Source of the DNA: SG8-40 sp963792855
GTDB taxonomy: Bacteria > Pseudomonadota > Gammaproteobacteria > Burkholderiales > Eutrophovitaceae
DNA length: 64,000 nucleotides
Reading direction: 5' to 3'
Assembly: GCA_963792855.1 (NCBI GenBank)
Contig: CAWBXZ010000001.1
Location: forward strand, 62,001-126,000
Made by a program: the position numbers and the translations under genes. Under the pieces are notes generated by a model. It was given only the letters and a program-made list of their open reading frames with translations, was not told where the DNA came from and ran no database searches. Below, piece by piece: positions 44,502 through 54,148 of the stretch (position 1 is the first letter of the stretch; every line of letters begins with the position of its first letter).

Positions 44502-46317
44502 TCAGGCCGTTCCCAGCCACGCGCGCCGCTCTTTGGCGGGTGCCTTGTCGTCCGCTACGCTGAGAAAACAGGTGTCGCGCGATGGTGCGCGCGCCTCGAC
44601 ATCGAATTGCATTAATTCGTCGCGTCGGAACGCGTGGATGCGCAGTTGCCGTCCGGTGCTGCGTCTCGACAGCAGCTTTTCAAGGTTTTTTTCGTTGACC
44701 CTCAGATCATCGATCGCGACGATGACATCGCCGGCCGACAGGCCAGCGTGCTGCGCGCTGCCGCCGTCGAGAATATGGCTGATTCTGACCTCACCTGCCG
44801 TGGCTTGCGTGCGTATGCCGAGGTCAGTGCGCCCGGCTTCATGAGGCATTGCCGCGTTGGATCCTGGCTTGCCGCCACGATCCGTCATCGACTCGGCGTG
44901 GCGCCAGTTCAGTTCGATGCCGACGTGCTGCAAAACCCGCGACAGGGGCAGTTCGCCGGTGCCGTGCACGGCGGATTCAAAGAAGCGGCCGAGCCTGACG
45001 CCACTGACTTGCTCCGCAACCTGTTCGATCCCGTCTTCCGGAACGCCAATGCCGCTGCGCCCGTATCGCTTCCACAGTATGCGCATCACGTGGTCGAGCG
45101 AACGGCGGCCCCCGGTCTTCTGGCGTATGAGCAGGTCGAGGCATAAAGCGATCAAACTGCCTTTGGCGTAGTAACTGACAATGGCATTTGGCGCGTTCTC
45201 GTCCTGGCGGTAGAACTTGGTCCAGGCGTCGAAGCTCGAATCGGCGACCGATTGTTTCAGTCTGCCGTTGCCGCGTTGCACCTGTGTAATGGTCTTGCCA
45301 AGCCCTTCGAGATAGGCATCGCGTGATATGAGACCGGAGCGCACGAGCATCAGGTCGTCGTAATAAGAGGTGATGCCTTCGAAGGCCCACAGTAGCCGCG
45401 TGTGGTTCTCGTGGTCGAGGTCGTACGGCGTGAACGCCTCGGGTTTGATGCGCTTGACATTCCAGGTGTGAAAATATTCGTGAGAGCACAGTCCGAGAAA
45501 AGTGCGGTAGCGCTCATCGGGCGTTGCAAGCCCGCGATGCGGCAAGTCGTCGCGGCTGCAGATCAGCGACGTGGAGGCCCGATGTTCGAGTCCGCCGTAG
45601 CCCTCGCCAACGGCGAGCGTCAGGAACACATAGCGTTTCATCGGCGCTTCGCCCCAGAACGCGATCTGTTTCTCGCAAAGTTGCTTCAGGTCTCCTGTCA
45701 GGCGTTTCATGTCGGCATCGTGACGGCCGCTGATGATCAACTCGTGCGGTACCCCCGCGGCGCGGAAAGTCGCCAGCGAGAAGTCACCCATTTCAACCGG
45801 ATGGTCGATCAGTTCGTCGTAGTTTTCGGCGCAAAATCGGCCAAAACCGTACGGCTTCGCGCCATTGCGCGTCATCGCAGTGGCGGTGCGCCAGTTGCTT
45901 GTAGCGCGCGCCCGCCGGCGCCTGAATTTCCACCAGGTGGCGCAATTCCTCGGCGCCGTGGATGCGCAGGAACACACAAGTGCCATTGAAGAAGCCGCGA
46001 GTGGTGTCCAGATAAGCGCCCCGCACCGACAGGTCGAACGCATAGACTTCGTATTCGATCGTCAGCGGTCCTGCGCAAGGTTCAGCGACCCATGTGTTCT
46101 TGTTCAGTTTGGTAACCGGTACTTCGTGCCGCCCGCTGCGCGCGCGGATGCGCACCACATGGCGAGCGAACTCGCGCAGCAGGTAGCTGCCGGGGATCCA
46201 GGCCGGCATTGAGAACTGCTGGCCGCCCGGATCGGGAGTATCAACGACGCAGGAGACCCCGAAAAGATGCGCCTCGGGACTGGCGGGAAAAATCGTGTAA
46301 CGAACGGTTGGCGTCAT
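44502..46317 (-). CDS. M61 glycyl-aminopeptidase-family peptidase with PDZ domain, frameshifted
   Basis: The N-terminal piece from ATG 46317 (MTPTVRYTIFPASPEAHLF...) carries the M61 beta domain and stops matching at GARYKQL near 45894-45898. The other frame continues WRTATAMTRNGAKPYGFGRF..., with the zinc site HEYFHTWNVKR (HExxH), catalytic EGITSYYDD, and a C-terminal PDZ-like domain (GEVRISHILDGGSAQHAG). Removing one T at the GTTGC run joins them into about 604 residues, the usual family length. M61 enzymes with PDZ domains are envelope or cytosolic proteases; here there is no clear signal peptide. The gene is divergent from the small hypothetical gene at 46542. Confidence 0.8.
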
Positions 46318-46541
46318 GTATTGCCTTGTCCTGATTCCGGAAGTTCCGGGCTCGTAAAAGCCGATGGTGGAAAGTGTCTGTGCATGCCTGCCCGCGCGCC
46401 GCAGACGTCCGCATGCGGGTTTCTCCCGGGCAAGCCTGAGGTGCGCGAAAAAGCAATCCGATTCAAGTGCAAATGCGCATGAACGGGCGTATCTTAACGT
46501 GGTCTCATGATGATATTGGCCCTTTAACGGGAAGCTCTCAG

Positions 46542-46991
46542 ATGATAGACGTGCTGTGGATGACGAACACGCCGGTGCGTGATGCCTGGCCAGCGGGGAT
46601 GATCGCCCGGATTCGAGACATTGCGAACGCGAAAACCGCCATAGCCGCAATGGGATTTGCCGTGTTGTGGTGCTTGTTTTCGTCGATCCCGTTTGCGATC
46701 GCGCAGGCGGCAGACCAGCCCGCACCTGCCGTGTCGGTGATCGAACCCACGGCCGGCGCCGCTGGGAAAGATAGCGGAGAAGCGGGATTGAGCGCGGCAC
46801 GCCGTCCCGAAGTGGGTATGTCGCTACAGGAAGCGCTCGCGCTGGTGGGGGACGATCCGGACTCGCAGGAAGAAGTCGGTGCCGCTTGCGGCATGCTGGA
46901 TGTGTTGACCTGGGACAAGGACGGCACAAAGATCATCAGTGTGGATGGCACCGTCACTTCAATCGTCGACGGGAAGAAAAAACAGCCGTGA
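46542..46991 (+). CDS. Hypothetical membrane-anchored or exported protein, 149 residues
   Basis: An N-terminal signal anchor (TAIAAMGFAVLWCLFSSIPFAIAQA) is followed by a Pro/Ala-rich linker and a compact C-terminal domain EVGAACGMLDVLTWDKDGTKIISVDGTVTSIV. GGAAGC lies six bases before ATG 46542. I do not recognise the family. It is divergent from the M61 gene and converges on the epoxide-hydrolase-like gene. Confidence 0.5.
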   Translation: MIDVLWMTNTPVRDAWPAGMIARIRDIANAKTAIAAMGFAVLWCLFSSIPFAIAQAADQPAPAVSVIEPTAGAAGKDSGEAGLSAARRPEVGMSLQEALALVGDDPDSQEEVGAACGMLDVLTWDKDGTKIISVDGTVTSIVDGKKKQP

Positions 46992-47058
46992 CCGGTGTGC
47001 GCCCGCGCCGAGCAACCCGGTCCGGATACAAACGGAGCCGTTGCGAACGGGCGCCGTT

Positions 47059-48240
47059 TCAACCAGGCTGACTGCCGGCGTTGGCTTGCCCCAGAAAGTC
47101 CAGCAACAGACTTGCGACTTTTCCGGATTGCTCCTGCTGTACCCAGTGACCCGCACCTCCGACGAGATGAATATCGCGCATTGCGGTACAGGTTTCGTGC
47201 TGCATCGTTTCCATGCTGCCCGGCTTCTGGTAAATCCCCCAGTCTTTTTCACCGGCAATGAAACAGGAAGGTACGTCGATGGATCGGCCGGAAAACAGGC
47301 GCAATTCGGCGGCGTTCAGTCCGCTCGTCATGCAGCGGTACCACTGTAACCCCCCCTGGAAGCCGTTGCGCGCGTACTCGTTGTTGTAGACGCGTAACTC
47401 TTCGTCAGGCAGCCATTGGCAGGCGGCGATGTCGGCAGGTGAGGGCATTTCCGGGGCGACCGTCTCCGCCATGTTCTGTTCGAGCCGCATGATGTAGTAG
47501 GTCGGCATTTTCGCCAGTTCGCTTGCACTCCATCCCCCGAGGGGAAATGGGTTGTTGTGCTTCCAGTCTGCACTCTTGTGATGGTAGTAGGCGCGCATGA
47601 AATCGTGCACGCCCTGCGGACAACGACGCATGTCGTCGTTTGCCTCGCGGGTCGAGTAGTACCAGTGGTAGTGCTTGCGCGGCGGGTCCAGAGCCGCCAT
47701 GTCGGTGTGTATGTCGCCAGCCTCGGCAGGTTTGGTGCAAGCTGCTTCGGCGGTGGCGAATGAAAACTTCGGTGCGCCGGTAAACGGTGCGCTCATCATT
47801 ACCACGGAACGGAATATGTCCGGGCGGATGAGCGCGCTGCAGCCTGCAACGCCGGATCCTGCGTCGTGGCCGATCACGGCTTCAACCGACTGGCAGCCCA
47901 TGGCGGAAAGCAGGCCCAGCGTGTCGCGCACGAGGTTGAGCAGGCCGAACGGCCGGATATCGCCGTCGTAGCTGTGGTCCCAACCGGTGGTGCGCCCGTA
48001 ACCACGTTGATCGGGGGCGATCACGTGGAAGCCGGCGGCTGCCAGCGCGGGCATCACCTTGCGCCAGCTATACGCCAATTCCGGGAAACCGTGGAGCAGC
48101 AACAAACAAGGGCGATTGCCGCGCTCATGGCCGGCTTCAAGGACGTGCATCGTCAGGCCGTTGTTGTTTTCGACAAAACGGGATCGAATGCCGGTCGGGA
48201 GGGGAATATCGCCGTAGGCGGTGCGGGTGGTCATGGGCAT
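47059..48240 (-). CDS. Alpha/beta hydrolase of the epoxide hydrolase type
   Basis: A 393-residue enzyme with HGFPE (oxyanion hole), the nucleophile motif GHDAGSG in which Asp replaces Ser as in epoxide hydrolases and haloalkane dehalogenases, and a terminal GAGHWVQQE containing the catalytic His. A cap domain (about 190-300) has the lid tyrosines expected to hold the epoxide oxygen (HYHWYYSTREAN). Substrates of such enzymes include fatty or aromatic epoxides. Start ATG 48240 chosen; a start two codons later is possible. Confidence 0.8.
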   Translation of the reverse strand: MPMTTRTAYGDIPLPTGIRSRFVENNNGLTMHVLEAGHERGNRPCLLLLHGFPELAYSWRKVMPALAAAGFHVIAPDQRGYGRTTGWDHSYDGDIRPFGLLNLVRDTLGLLSAMGCQSVEAVIGHDAGSGVAGCSALIRPDIFRSVVMMSAPFTGAPKFSFATAEAACTKPAEAGDIHTDMAALDPPRKHYHWYYSTREANDDMRRCPQGVHDFMRAYYHHKSADWKHNNPFPLGGWSASELAKMPTYYIMRLEQNMAETVAPEMPSPADIAACQWLPDEELRVYNNEYARNGFQGGLQWYRCMTSGLNAAELRLFSGRSIDVPSCFIAGEKDWGIYQKPGSMETMQHETCTAMRDIHLVGGAGHWVQQEQSGKVASLLLDFLGQANAGSQPG

Positions 48241-48467
48241 TCGTGTCCGTTGGGAAATGGATGGATGCAGATGCGTCATTCTTGCACACGCACCATTGAC
48301 CCGGAACAGCGTTGACTTGGCCGGCCATGGCCGTTGTCGGTGCGCCGCTTCGTCTGCTCTCGCCGTTCTTTCGCGCTTTCCTGTTTTGCCGTCCGGGCCA
48401 GTATTCGCCGGCCGGCATTATCGTCCCGGTTACAATTTTCCGGTTCAGTCATTCTGTTGGTTTTTCC

Positions 48468-48977
48468 ATGGCGGCTTCGCTCCGGGTAATCCACGCCGAT
48501 ATTACGACGCTGGATGTCGACGCAATCGTCAACGCTGCGAACCGGTCGTTGTTGGGCGGCGGTGGCGTCGACGGGGCGATCCATCGTGCCGCCGGCCCCG
48601 GGCTTCTTGAGGCCTGCCGCAGCCTTGGCGGTTGCGCGGTCGGTGAGGCGAAAGTGACGCCGGGTTTTCGCCTGCGCGCGAGATACGTCGTGCACACCGT
48701 GGGGCCGGTTTGGCGTGGCGGCAGACAACGGGAAGCGGATTTGCTGGCGTCCTGCTATCGGTGCAGCATCGATGTGGCGGCAGAGCACGCCGTCGGGCGG
48801 CTGGCTTTCCCATGTATCAGTACCGGTGTTTACGGCTATCCGCCGGAGCTCGCGGCCGAGGTGGCGGTACGCGCCGTCAGGTCCGCGGTGCAACGGCACG
48901 AGTGCTTGCGTGAAGTGACGTTTTGCTGCTTCGCTGCGGCAGATGCGGAAGTTTACCGGCGGCTGCTCGAAGATTGA
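48468..48977 (+). CDS. Macro-domain protein (YmdB-like ADP-ribose processing)
   Basis: A 169-residue stand-alone macro domain with ITTLDVDAIVNAANRSLLGGGGVDGAIHRAAG, which is the YmdB/O-acetyl-ADP-ribose deacetylase signature (split here), and the second ligand loop ISTGVYGYP. It should bind ADP-ribose and remove O-acetyl or ADP-ribose from substrates. The start ATG 48468 is the first that keeps only the domain; the frame upstream looks non-coding. Confidence 0.85.
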   Translation: MAASLRVIHADITTLDVDAIVNAANRSLLGGGGVDGAIHRAAGPGLLEACRSLGGCAVGEAKVTPGFRLRARYVVHTVGPVWRGGRQREADLLASCYRCSIDVAAEHAVGRLAFPCISTGVYGYPPELAAEVAVRAVRSAVQRHECLREVTFCCFAAADAEVYRRLLED

Positions 48978-49078
48978 GCGTTGCGCCCTCCGCCTGGCGG
49001 TGGTCGGGTTGATCAAGCGCAACTGTTCTGCGGCATGCAAGTGTAGTCTTGCGACGGTCGAACGCAGGAAAGATTCGT

Positions 49079-50026
49079 ATGAGAAAGATTCTCGTCACGG
49101 GAGCGACAGGGCAAATCGGCACCGGGCTGACGCCAGCGCTGCGCGCCAGGTACGGCAACGAAAACGTCATCGCCGCCGGGCACCGTCGTGAGCCGCCAGC
49201 AAGCATGCGCGAGCAGGGGCCGTTTGTGCGTGCCGATGTGACGCATCGGGCGGAATTGGAGCAAGTCGTCGCCGAGCATCGCGTCGACTGCATTTTCCAT
49301 CTCGCCTCATTGCTGTCGGCGGATGCCGAGAAAAAACCGCAACGCGCATGGGAAGTGAACATGGGTGGTTTGATGAACGTGCTGGACGTCGCGCGCATGC
49401 ATGAGTGTGCGGTGTTTTTTCCCAGTTCGATTGGCGCTTTCGGGCCGTCGACGCCACAGGAGAACACTCCGCAGGATACGATCCAGCGCCCCAATACCAT
49501 GTACGGAATCACCAAAGTCAGCGGCGAATTGCTGTGCGATTACTACCACGGGCGCTTCGGTGTCGATACACGCGGTGTGCGTTACCCGGGGCTGATTTCG
49601 TACGAGACGCCGCCAACCGGCGGTACGACCGACTATGCGGTGCATATTTTCCATGCGGCGGTCAGGGACGGGCGATACGACTGTTTTCTCGACAGGGATA
49701 CGCGGCTGGACATGATGTACATGCCGGACGCGATCAAGGCGGCGATCGACCTGATGGAAGCGGACGCAAGCCGGTTGACGCATCGCAATGGCTATAACAT
49801 CACGGCGATGAGTTTTTCGCCCGCCCAACTGGTAGCTGCCATTCAAACGCGCATACCGGACTTTGCCGTTCGCTATGAGGTGGATCCGGTCAGACAGGCG
49901 ATCGCGGAATCCTGGCCGCGGCATATGAATGACAGTGCCGCGCGAAGCGAATGGGGATGGTGCCCCCAATACGACCTCGATGCGATGGTCGACGATATGC
50001 TCGGCCACATTTCTGTACGGAGTTGA
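49079..50026 (+). CDS. Epimerase-type L-threonine 3-dehydrogenase
   Basis: A 315-residue short-chain, extended NAD-dependent dehydrogenase. GATGQIG (NAD-binding), the catalytic Tyr-Lys pair YGITK, and GVRYPGLISYE-type features identify the epimerase-like L-threonine dehydrogenase rather than a sugar epimerase. It oxidises threonine to 2-amino-3-oxobutanoate. AGGAAAG lies seven bases before ATG 49079. The next gene (six bases on) is the matching glycine C-acetyltransferase-like enzyme, so the pair converts threonine to glycine plus acetyl-CoA. Confidence 0.85.
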   Translation: MRKILVTGATGQIGTGLTPALRARYGNENVIAAGHRREPPASMREQGPFVRADVTHRAELEQVVAEHRVDCIFHLASLLSADAEKKPQRAWEVNMGGLMNVLDVARMHECAVFFPSSIGAFGPSTPQENTPQDTIQRPNTMYGITKVSGELLCDYYHGRFGVDTRGVRYPGLISYETPPTGGTTDYAVHIFHAAVRDGRYDCFLDRDTRLDMMYMPDAIKAAIDLMEADASRLTHRNGYNITAMSFSPAQLVAAIQTRIPDFAVRYEVDPVRQAIAESWPRHMNDSAARSEWGWCPQYDLDAMVDDMLGHISVRS

Positions 50027-50032
50027 TACAAC

Positions 50033-51259
50033 ATGAGCCTTGCCGCACTGCACGCCGGGTTTGCCCGGCACGTGGATGATCTGAAGAACAAGGGCGTTGC
50101 CAAGGGTGACGAAAAGGTAATTGCTGCGGTGTTGCCGGCGCGCGACGGATTCAGTGAGCGCTACGTGCTGGAAGGGTATGGCGAACGGGCATTCCTGCGG
50201 CTGAACTCCAATTCCTACCTCGGGCTGGGCCTGCATCCGGCGGTGACTGGAGCCGAAGCCGGCGCGGTCGAGGAATTCGGCACCGGCCCCGGCGCTGTGC
50301 GATTTATCAGCGGCACCTATTCGCCGCATGTCGGGCTGGAGCGCGCACTTGCTTCCTTCCATGGGCGGGAATCGGCGATGATCATGAGCGCGGCATACGC
50401 AACGGTGCTGGGCGTATTGCCGCAGTTCATCACGGCAGAAACCCTCGTTGTCAGCGACGCGCTCAACCACAACTGCATCATCAACGCGATTCGCCTGGCG
50501 CAACCGGCTGGCAAGGCGGTGTATCCGCACCTGGACATGAGCGCCCTGGCCCGTGTGCTGGAGAACGCAAAGGGTAAGGTAAAGCGGGTCTGCGTGGTGA
50601 CCGATGGTGTTTTCAGCATGCGCGGCGATTGCGCCGACATCGAACGCGTCGCCGCGATCTGCGCGTCTCATGAAGCGGCTTTTGAAGAGGGCATTGTGAC
50701 TGTGGTTGACGACTCGCACGGTGTCGGCGCGTTCGGTGAGACCGGCCGCGGCACCGAGGAACAAACGGGTGGCCGGGCCGATTTGCTGATCGGCACTCTG
50801 GGCAAAGCGTTTGGCGTGAACGGCGGCTACGTCGTCGCCGACGGGACCACTGTGGCCTACCTGCGCGAAACCGTGCCGCTGTATATCTACTCCAATCCGA
50901 TTACGCCGGCCGAAGCGGCCGCGGCGCTCGCGGCGGTCGGGATACTCGACAGTGCCGAAGGCCGGACACGCCTTGCGCACCTGCGCAGGCTTGCGCATAG
51001 ACTCAGACAAGGTTTGGCGAATCTGGGCTACGAGACCATCGAGGGTGATCATCCCATTGTGCCGATCATGGTTCGCGACACGGCGAAAACGTCGGCGCTG
51101 GTCACACACCTTTTCGATAATGATGTCCTCGTCACCGGTTTGAATTATCCGGTTGTGCCAAAAGGCGACGAGGAAATCCGCTTGCAGGTCTCGGCAAGTC
51201 ACACCGACGCTGATGTCGACACGCTGCTCGATGCCGTGCGGCGGTTTCGATACGCCTGA
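50033..51259 (+). CDS. kbl: Glycine C-acetyltransferase-like PLP enzyme (Kbl-like)
   Basis: A 408-residue fold-type I PLP enzyme with the lysine motif GTLGKAFGVNGGY and the Asp-Ser-His loop VVDDSHGVGAFG. It begins six bases after the threonine dehydrogenase stop and most likely cleaves 2-amino-3-oxobutanoate with CoA to glycine and acetyl-CoA. The block GPGAVRFISGTYSPHVGLERALASFHGRE (split here) is typical of the alpha-oxoamine synthases. Related enzymes include BioF and SPT; the neighbour decides the call. Confidence 0.85.
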   Translation: MSLAALHAGFARHVDDLKNKGVAKGDEKVIAAVLPARDGFSERYVLEGYGERAFLRLNSNSYLGLGLHPAVTGAEAGAVEEFGTGPGAVRFISGTYSPHVGLERALASFHGRESAMIMSAAYATVLGVLPQFITAETLVVSDALNHNCIINAIRLAQPAGKAVYPHLDMSALARVLENAKGKVKRVCVVTDGVFSMRGDCADIERVAAICASHEAAFEEGIVTVVDDSHGVGAFGETGRGTEEQTGGRADLLIGTLGKAFGVNGGYVVADGTTVAYLRETVPLYIYSNPITPAEAAAALAAVGILDSAEGRTRLAHLRRLAHRLRQGLANLGYETIEGDHPIVPIMVRDTAKTSALVTHLFDNDVLVTGLNYPVVPKGDEEIRLQVSASHTDADVDTLLDAVRRFRYA

Positions 51260-51419
51260 GGCAGTGCCAGCGCCTGGCGCAATGCGCGCTTTCCAGGGCA
51301 AATCCGTTAACGGCGGTCGCGCCGCGACCGGTCGGCTGGGGAATGCTGGCGTCCGGCAGCGGCAAGTCCGCGCCGGCGGTTAATATGGTGACTGGTGCAA
51401 CGGCAGAGGGGGTGGTTCT

Positions 51420-51902
51420 GTGCTGATCGGCAAGGGGATGCGGACCGGCCTTTTTTTTGGCGCTACGTCGGGGGTCATTACAACCCTCGGACTGATGGTC
51501 GGTTTGCAGTCGGGCACGCGCTCGCTTGCGGCGGTTTTCGGTGGTGTGCTCGTCATCGCGATTTCCGATTCCATGTCTGACGCACTGGGTATCCATCTGG
51601 CGCAGGAATCCGACCCGGAATCGACGCGCGCACATATCTGGGCCGCAACCCTCTGGACATTTGTGTCGAAGTTCGTGGTGGCGATTTCATTTCTGCTGCC
51701 GTTGTTGTGGCTGCCGCTGGACCAGGCCGTCATGATTGCCGTGGTATGGGGTTTGGGCATCGTCACCGCGATGAGTTATTTTACGGCGCGGTCGCAGCAA
51801 GCACCGGTCTGGCGGGCGGTGGGTGAGCACGTCGCGATCGCGTTGCTGGTGGTTGCGCTGTCGCATTACGTCGGCGCGTGGGTGCGGTCTGCCTTTGCCT
51901 GA
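51420..51902 (+). CDS. VIT/CCC1-like membrane protein
   Basis: A 160-residue protein of about four to five membrane segments with a GATSGVITTLGLMVGL start and VIAISDSMSDALGIHLAQES, which resembles the membrane-proximal motif of vacuolar iron transporter (VIT/CCC1) family proteins. It is short compared with VIT (about 230 residues), so substrate transport is uncertain. GTG 51420 has AGAGGGGGTGG upstream. Confidence 0.6.
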   Translation: MLIGKGMRTGLFFGATSGVITTLGLMVGLQSGTRSLAAVFGGVLVIAISDSMSDALGIHLAQESDPESTRAHIWAATLWTFVSKFVVAISFLLPLLWLPLDQAVMIAVVWGLGIVTAMSYFTARSQQAPVWRAVGEHVAIALLVVALSHYVGAWVRSAFA

Positions 51903-51979
51903 CCACGGACCGGTTCACGCCTGCCCCGTTTGCTGGATAATCCCGCCTTTGCAAATCACTTTCTGAACAAGGATCGAGC

Positions 51980-52819
51980 ATGAAATGGATTCTGCATGGC
52001 TCGCGCCTGGCCGCGATCTTCCCTGTACTGCTATTGCTGGTGCAGCCGGCGGCCGCCGAGTCCCGGACTGAGACCGAAACCGAGAAGCAGGAGAGCGAGC
52101 GCTACACGCGCGAAGCGGTGGATCGCGTCGTTGACAGCCACGACAACACGCTCATTCTCAAGGGCGGCGAGTTGATGATCCGGCAGCAGGCGGTACGTTC
52201 GGCACACAAACTGTTGGTGCAGTGGGGACGGGAGCAACAGCTCGGCGAATTGTGGTGGCAGGACCGGCCGGAATGGCAGGCAGCGAAGGCGGAACTGCTC
52301 GCCGCCGGGGACGAAGTGCTGAAGAAGCGGTTCATCGAGGAAGCGTGGCTGACGCAAATCTGGACAACATACACTCTGGAGAATTTCAGCGGCGAACAGG
52401 CCTCGGTGATCGCCGACCATTTCGAAACCGAGGGCGGCATCAAGCAACGGCGTCTGATGGACTGGTACCTCGGCGAGACCACGCTGTTCTATTACACCTT
52501 TACCGATCGTTTCGATTACGAAACGGAGGAAACGCAACAGCAACTGAAGTCGTTGCAGAAGGCGGCGTTGACCCGTATTCCGCGCGAAGATGTGCATTTT
52601 TCCAAACGCAATCCGGAGGCCTACGCGTTCATCGCGTGCAGTCCTGACAGTGAATATTGCCCGGGACTTCATTACTGGAAGATGCTGACGATCCCGCTGA
52701 TGGGAGCGGTGTTCCGTCACATGGAGGAGGTGACGCGCGAGATTGAAGCGGCGATGATTCGCTCGCTGCCCGACGTGCAGCGCCATTTGGATGCATTCCG
52801 GGATAACACCCGTTCCTGA
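51980..52819 (+). CDS. Hypothetical exported protein, 279 residues
   Basis: A signal peptide (RLAAIFPVLLLLVQPAAA) precedes a Glu-rich helical protein: QLGELWWQDRPEWQAAKAELL, LTQIWTTYTLENFSGEQASVIADHFETEGG and NPEAYAFIACSPDSEYCPGLHYW, with two cysteines near the end. AAGGA lies seven bases before ATG 51980. I do not recognise the family. It is co-directional with the GNAT genes but separated from them by 35 bases. Confidence 0.6.
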   Translation: MKWILHGSRLAAIFPVLLLLVQPAAAESRTETETEKQESERYTREAVDRVVDSHDNTLILKGGELMIRQQAVRSAHKLLVQWGREQQLGELWWQDRPEWQAAKAELLAAGDEVLKKRFIEEAWLTQIWTTYTLENFSGEQASVIADHFETEGGIKQRRLMDWYLGETTLFYYTFTDRFDYETEETQQQLKSLQKAALTRIPREDVHFSKRNPEAYAFIACSPDSEYCPGLHYWKMLTIPLMGAVFRHMEEVTREIEAAMIRSLPDVQRHLDAFRDNTRS

Positions 52820-52854
52820 GAATCAGGGTGCAAGCCATTGTGACCGTAGAACAG

Positions 52855-53376
52855 ATGCGCCTTGTTCAGTGCACGCAGGAACAGCATTCCGGGGCCATCC
52901 TGCGGCTTCTCAACGATGCGATCGCCAACACCACCGCACTGTACGATTACCGGCCGCGCTCGCCAGAGAGCATGGGCGCGTGGTTCGACGGCAAGACAGA
53001 AGGAAATTTCCCGGTTCTCGGCATGCAGGCAGAGTCCGGAGCCTTGCTGGGTTTCGCCAGCTACGGTACTTTCAGGCCGCATTCGGCCTACAAGTACACG
53101 GTCGAGCATTCCGTCTATGTGGATGCCGATTTTCGCAGGCGCGGCGTCGCGCAGACCCTGATGCAGGCGTTGATCAGTACGGCGCGGCGGCAGGACTATC
53201 ACGTCATGGTGGGCGGGATCGACGCCGGCAACGAGGCCAGCATCGGCCTGCACGAGAAACTCGGGTTCACACACGCCGGTACACTCCGCCATGCCGGGTT
53301 CAAGTTCGGGCACTGGCTCGATCTGGCCTTGTATCAGTTGATCCTGGATACCCCGGGCACGCCGGTCGAGTCGTAA
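52855..53376 (+). CDS. GNAT acetyltransferase (phosphinothricin acetyltransferase-like)
   Basis: A 173-residue GNAT with AILRLLNDAIANTTALYDYRPRS, VDADFRRRGVAQTLMQALI (acetyl-CoA pyrophosphate loop RRRGVA) and GLHEKLGFTHAGTLRHAGFKFGHWLDL. The pattern resembles phosphinothricin and methionine-sulfoximine acetyltransferases. I chose ATG 52855 (MRLVQCT); in-frame GTG codons at 52828 and 52840 are also possible. Confidence 0.75.
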   Translation: MRLVQCTQEQHSGAILRLLNDAIANTTALYDYRPRSPESMGAWFDGKTEGNFPVLGMQAESGALLGFASYGTFRPHSAYKYTVEHSVYVDADFRRRGVAQTLMQALISTARRQDYHVMVGGIDAGNEASIGLHEKLGFTHAGTLRHAGFKFGHWLDLALYQLILDTPGTPVES

Positions 53377-53480
53377 CACGGATGTCCGTGGGGGGCGCAG
53401 CATTCTTGACGCGGAACTGGGGTGCGGCGAAAGTAGCGGGCAGCAGTCAGCCATACGGGCCCGGAGAAAAACATTATTAG

Positions 53481-54023
53481 ATGCCAATGATGAAAACGCG
53501 ACTGGCCGTTATCGACGACGTTGCTGCCATTGCCAATCTTCATGCCGAGAGCTGGCGTATCGCCTATCGCGGCATGCTCACGGACGATTATCTTGACCGG
53601 CAGATCTTTTCCGAACGGCTGGCGCTGTGGGAACAACGCTTCGGTTCGTGTGCGCCCAATCAGCATATCTGCGTGGCTGAAATCGGCGACCAGGTGGTCG
53701 GGTTCGCCTGTACCTATGGCGACGAGGATGCCAGGTGGGGGAGCTTTCTTGACAATCTTCATGTCGCGCCCGAGCACAAGCGCCACGGTATCGGCAAGGC
53801 GTTGATGCGGCAGGTTGCTGCCTGGAGCCTGGCGGCCTATCCGGCGTGCGGACTTTACCTGTGGGTGCTGGAGTCCAATACGCCGGCGATCCGGTTCTAC
53901 AGGAAGATGGGCGGGGTCCGCTCCGGCAAGGGTACGTGGCGTCCTCCGGACGGCGGCTCGTACACGAAATTGCGCTACGCCTGGCCAACACTCGAGCCTT
54001 TGCTCTCAGGCACGCTTTCCTGA
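53481..54023 (+). CDS. GNAT family acetyltransferase
   Basis: A 180-residue GNAT: LAVIDDVAAIANLHAESWR, LDNLHVAPEHKRHGIGKALMRQ (pyrophosphate loop KRHGIG) and LESNTPAIRFYRKMGGVRSG. Target not predictable. Start 53481 (MPMMKTRLAVIDD); the second or third Met could be used. It follows the other GNAT gene by about 100 bases. Confidence 0.7.
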   Translation: MPMMKTRLAVIDDVAAIANLHAESWRIAYRGMLTDDYLDRQIFSERLALWEQRFGSCAPNQHICVAEIGDQVVGFACTYGDEDARWGSFLDNLHVAPEHKRHGIGKALMRQVAAWSLAAYPACGLYLWVLESNTPAIRFYRKMGGVRSGKGTWRPPDGGSYTKLRYAWPTLEPLLSGTLS

Positions 54024-54148
54024 GCCGTTTCGGCGGGCAGGCAGGACAATTTTCTTGAGTGGCGCCGGCCCGCGAGGACGTGCGTTCCTCGTTTGCCGCT
54101 GCCGGCTTTCGCAGCAGTGGCGGTTGCCGGGGTTGCTGCGCTGCAAGA

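Noticed and set aside
4200..45900. Programmed ribosomal frameshifting as the cause of the split genes
   Set aside because: The break sites share no slippery sequence, stop-codon pause or downstream structure, and affect unrelated families in which frameshifting is not known.
49307..51301. 664-codon open frame on the minus strand under the threonine operon
   Set aside because: Antisense to two conserved enzymes; no recognisable motif; long shadows are common in GC-rich DNA.
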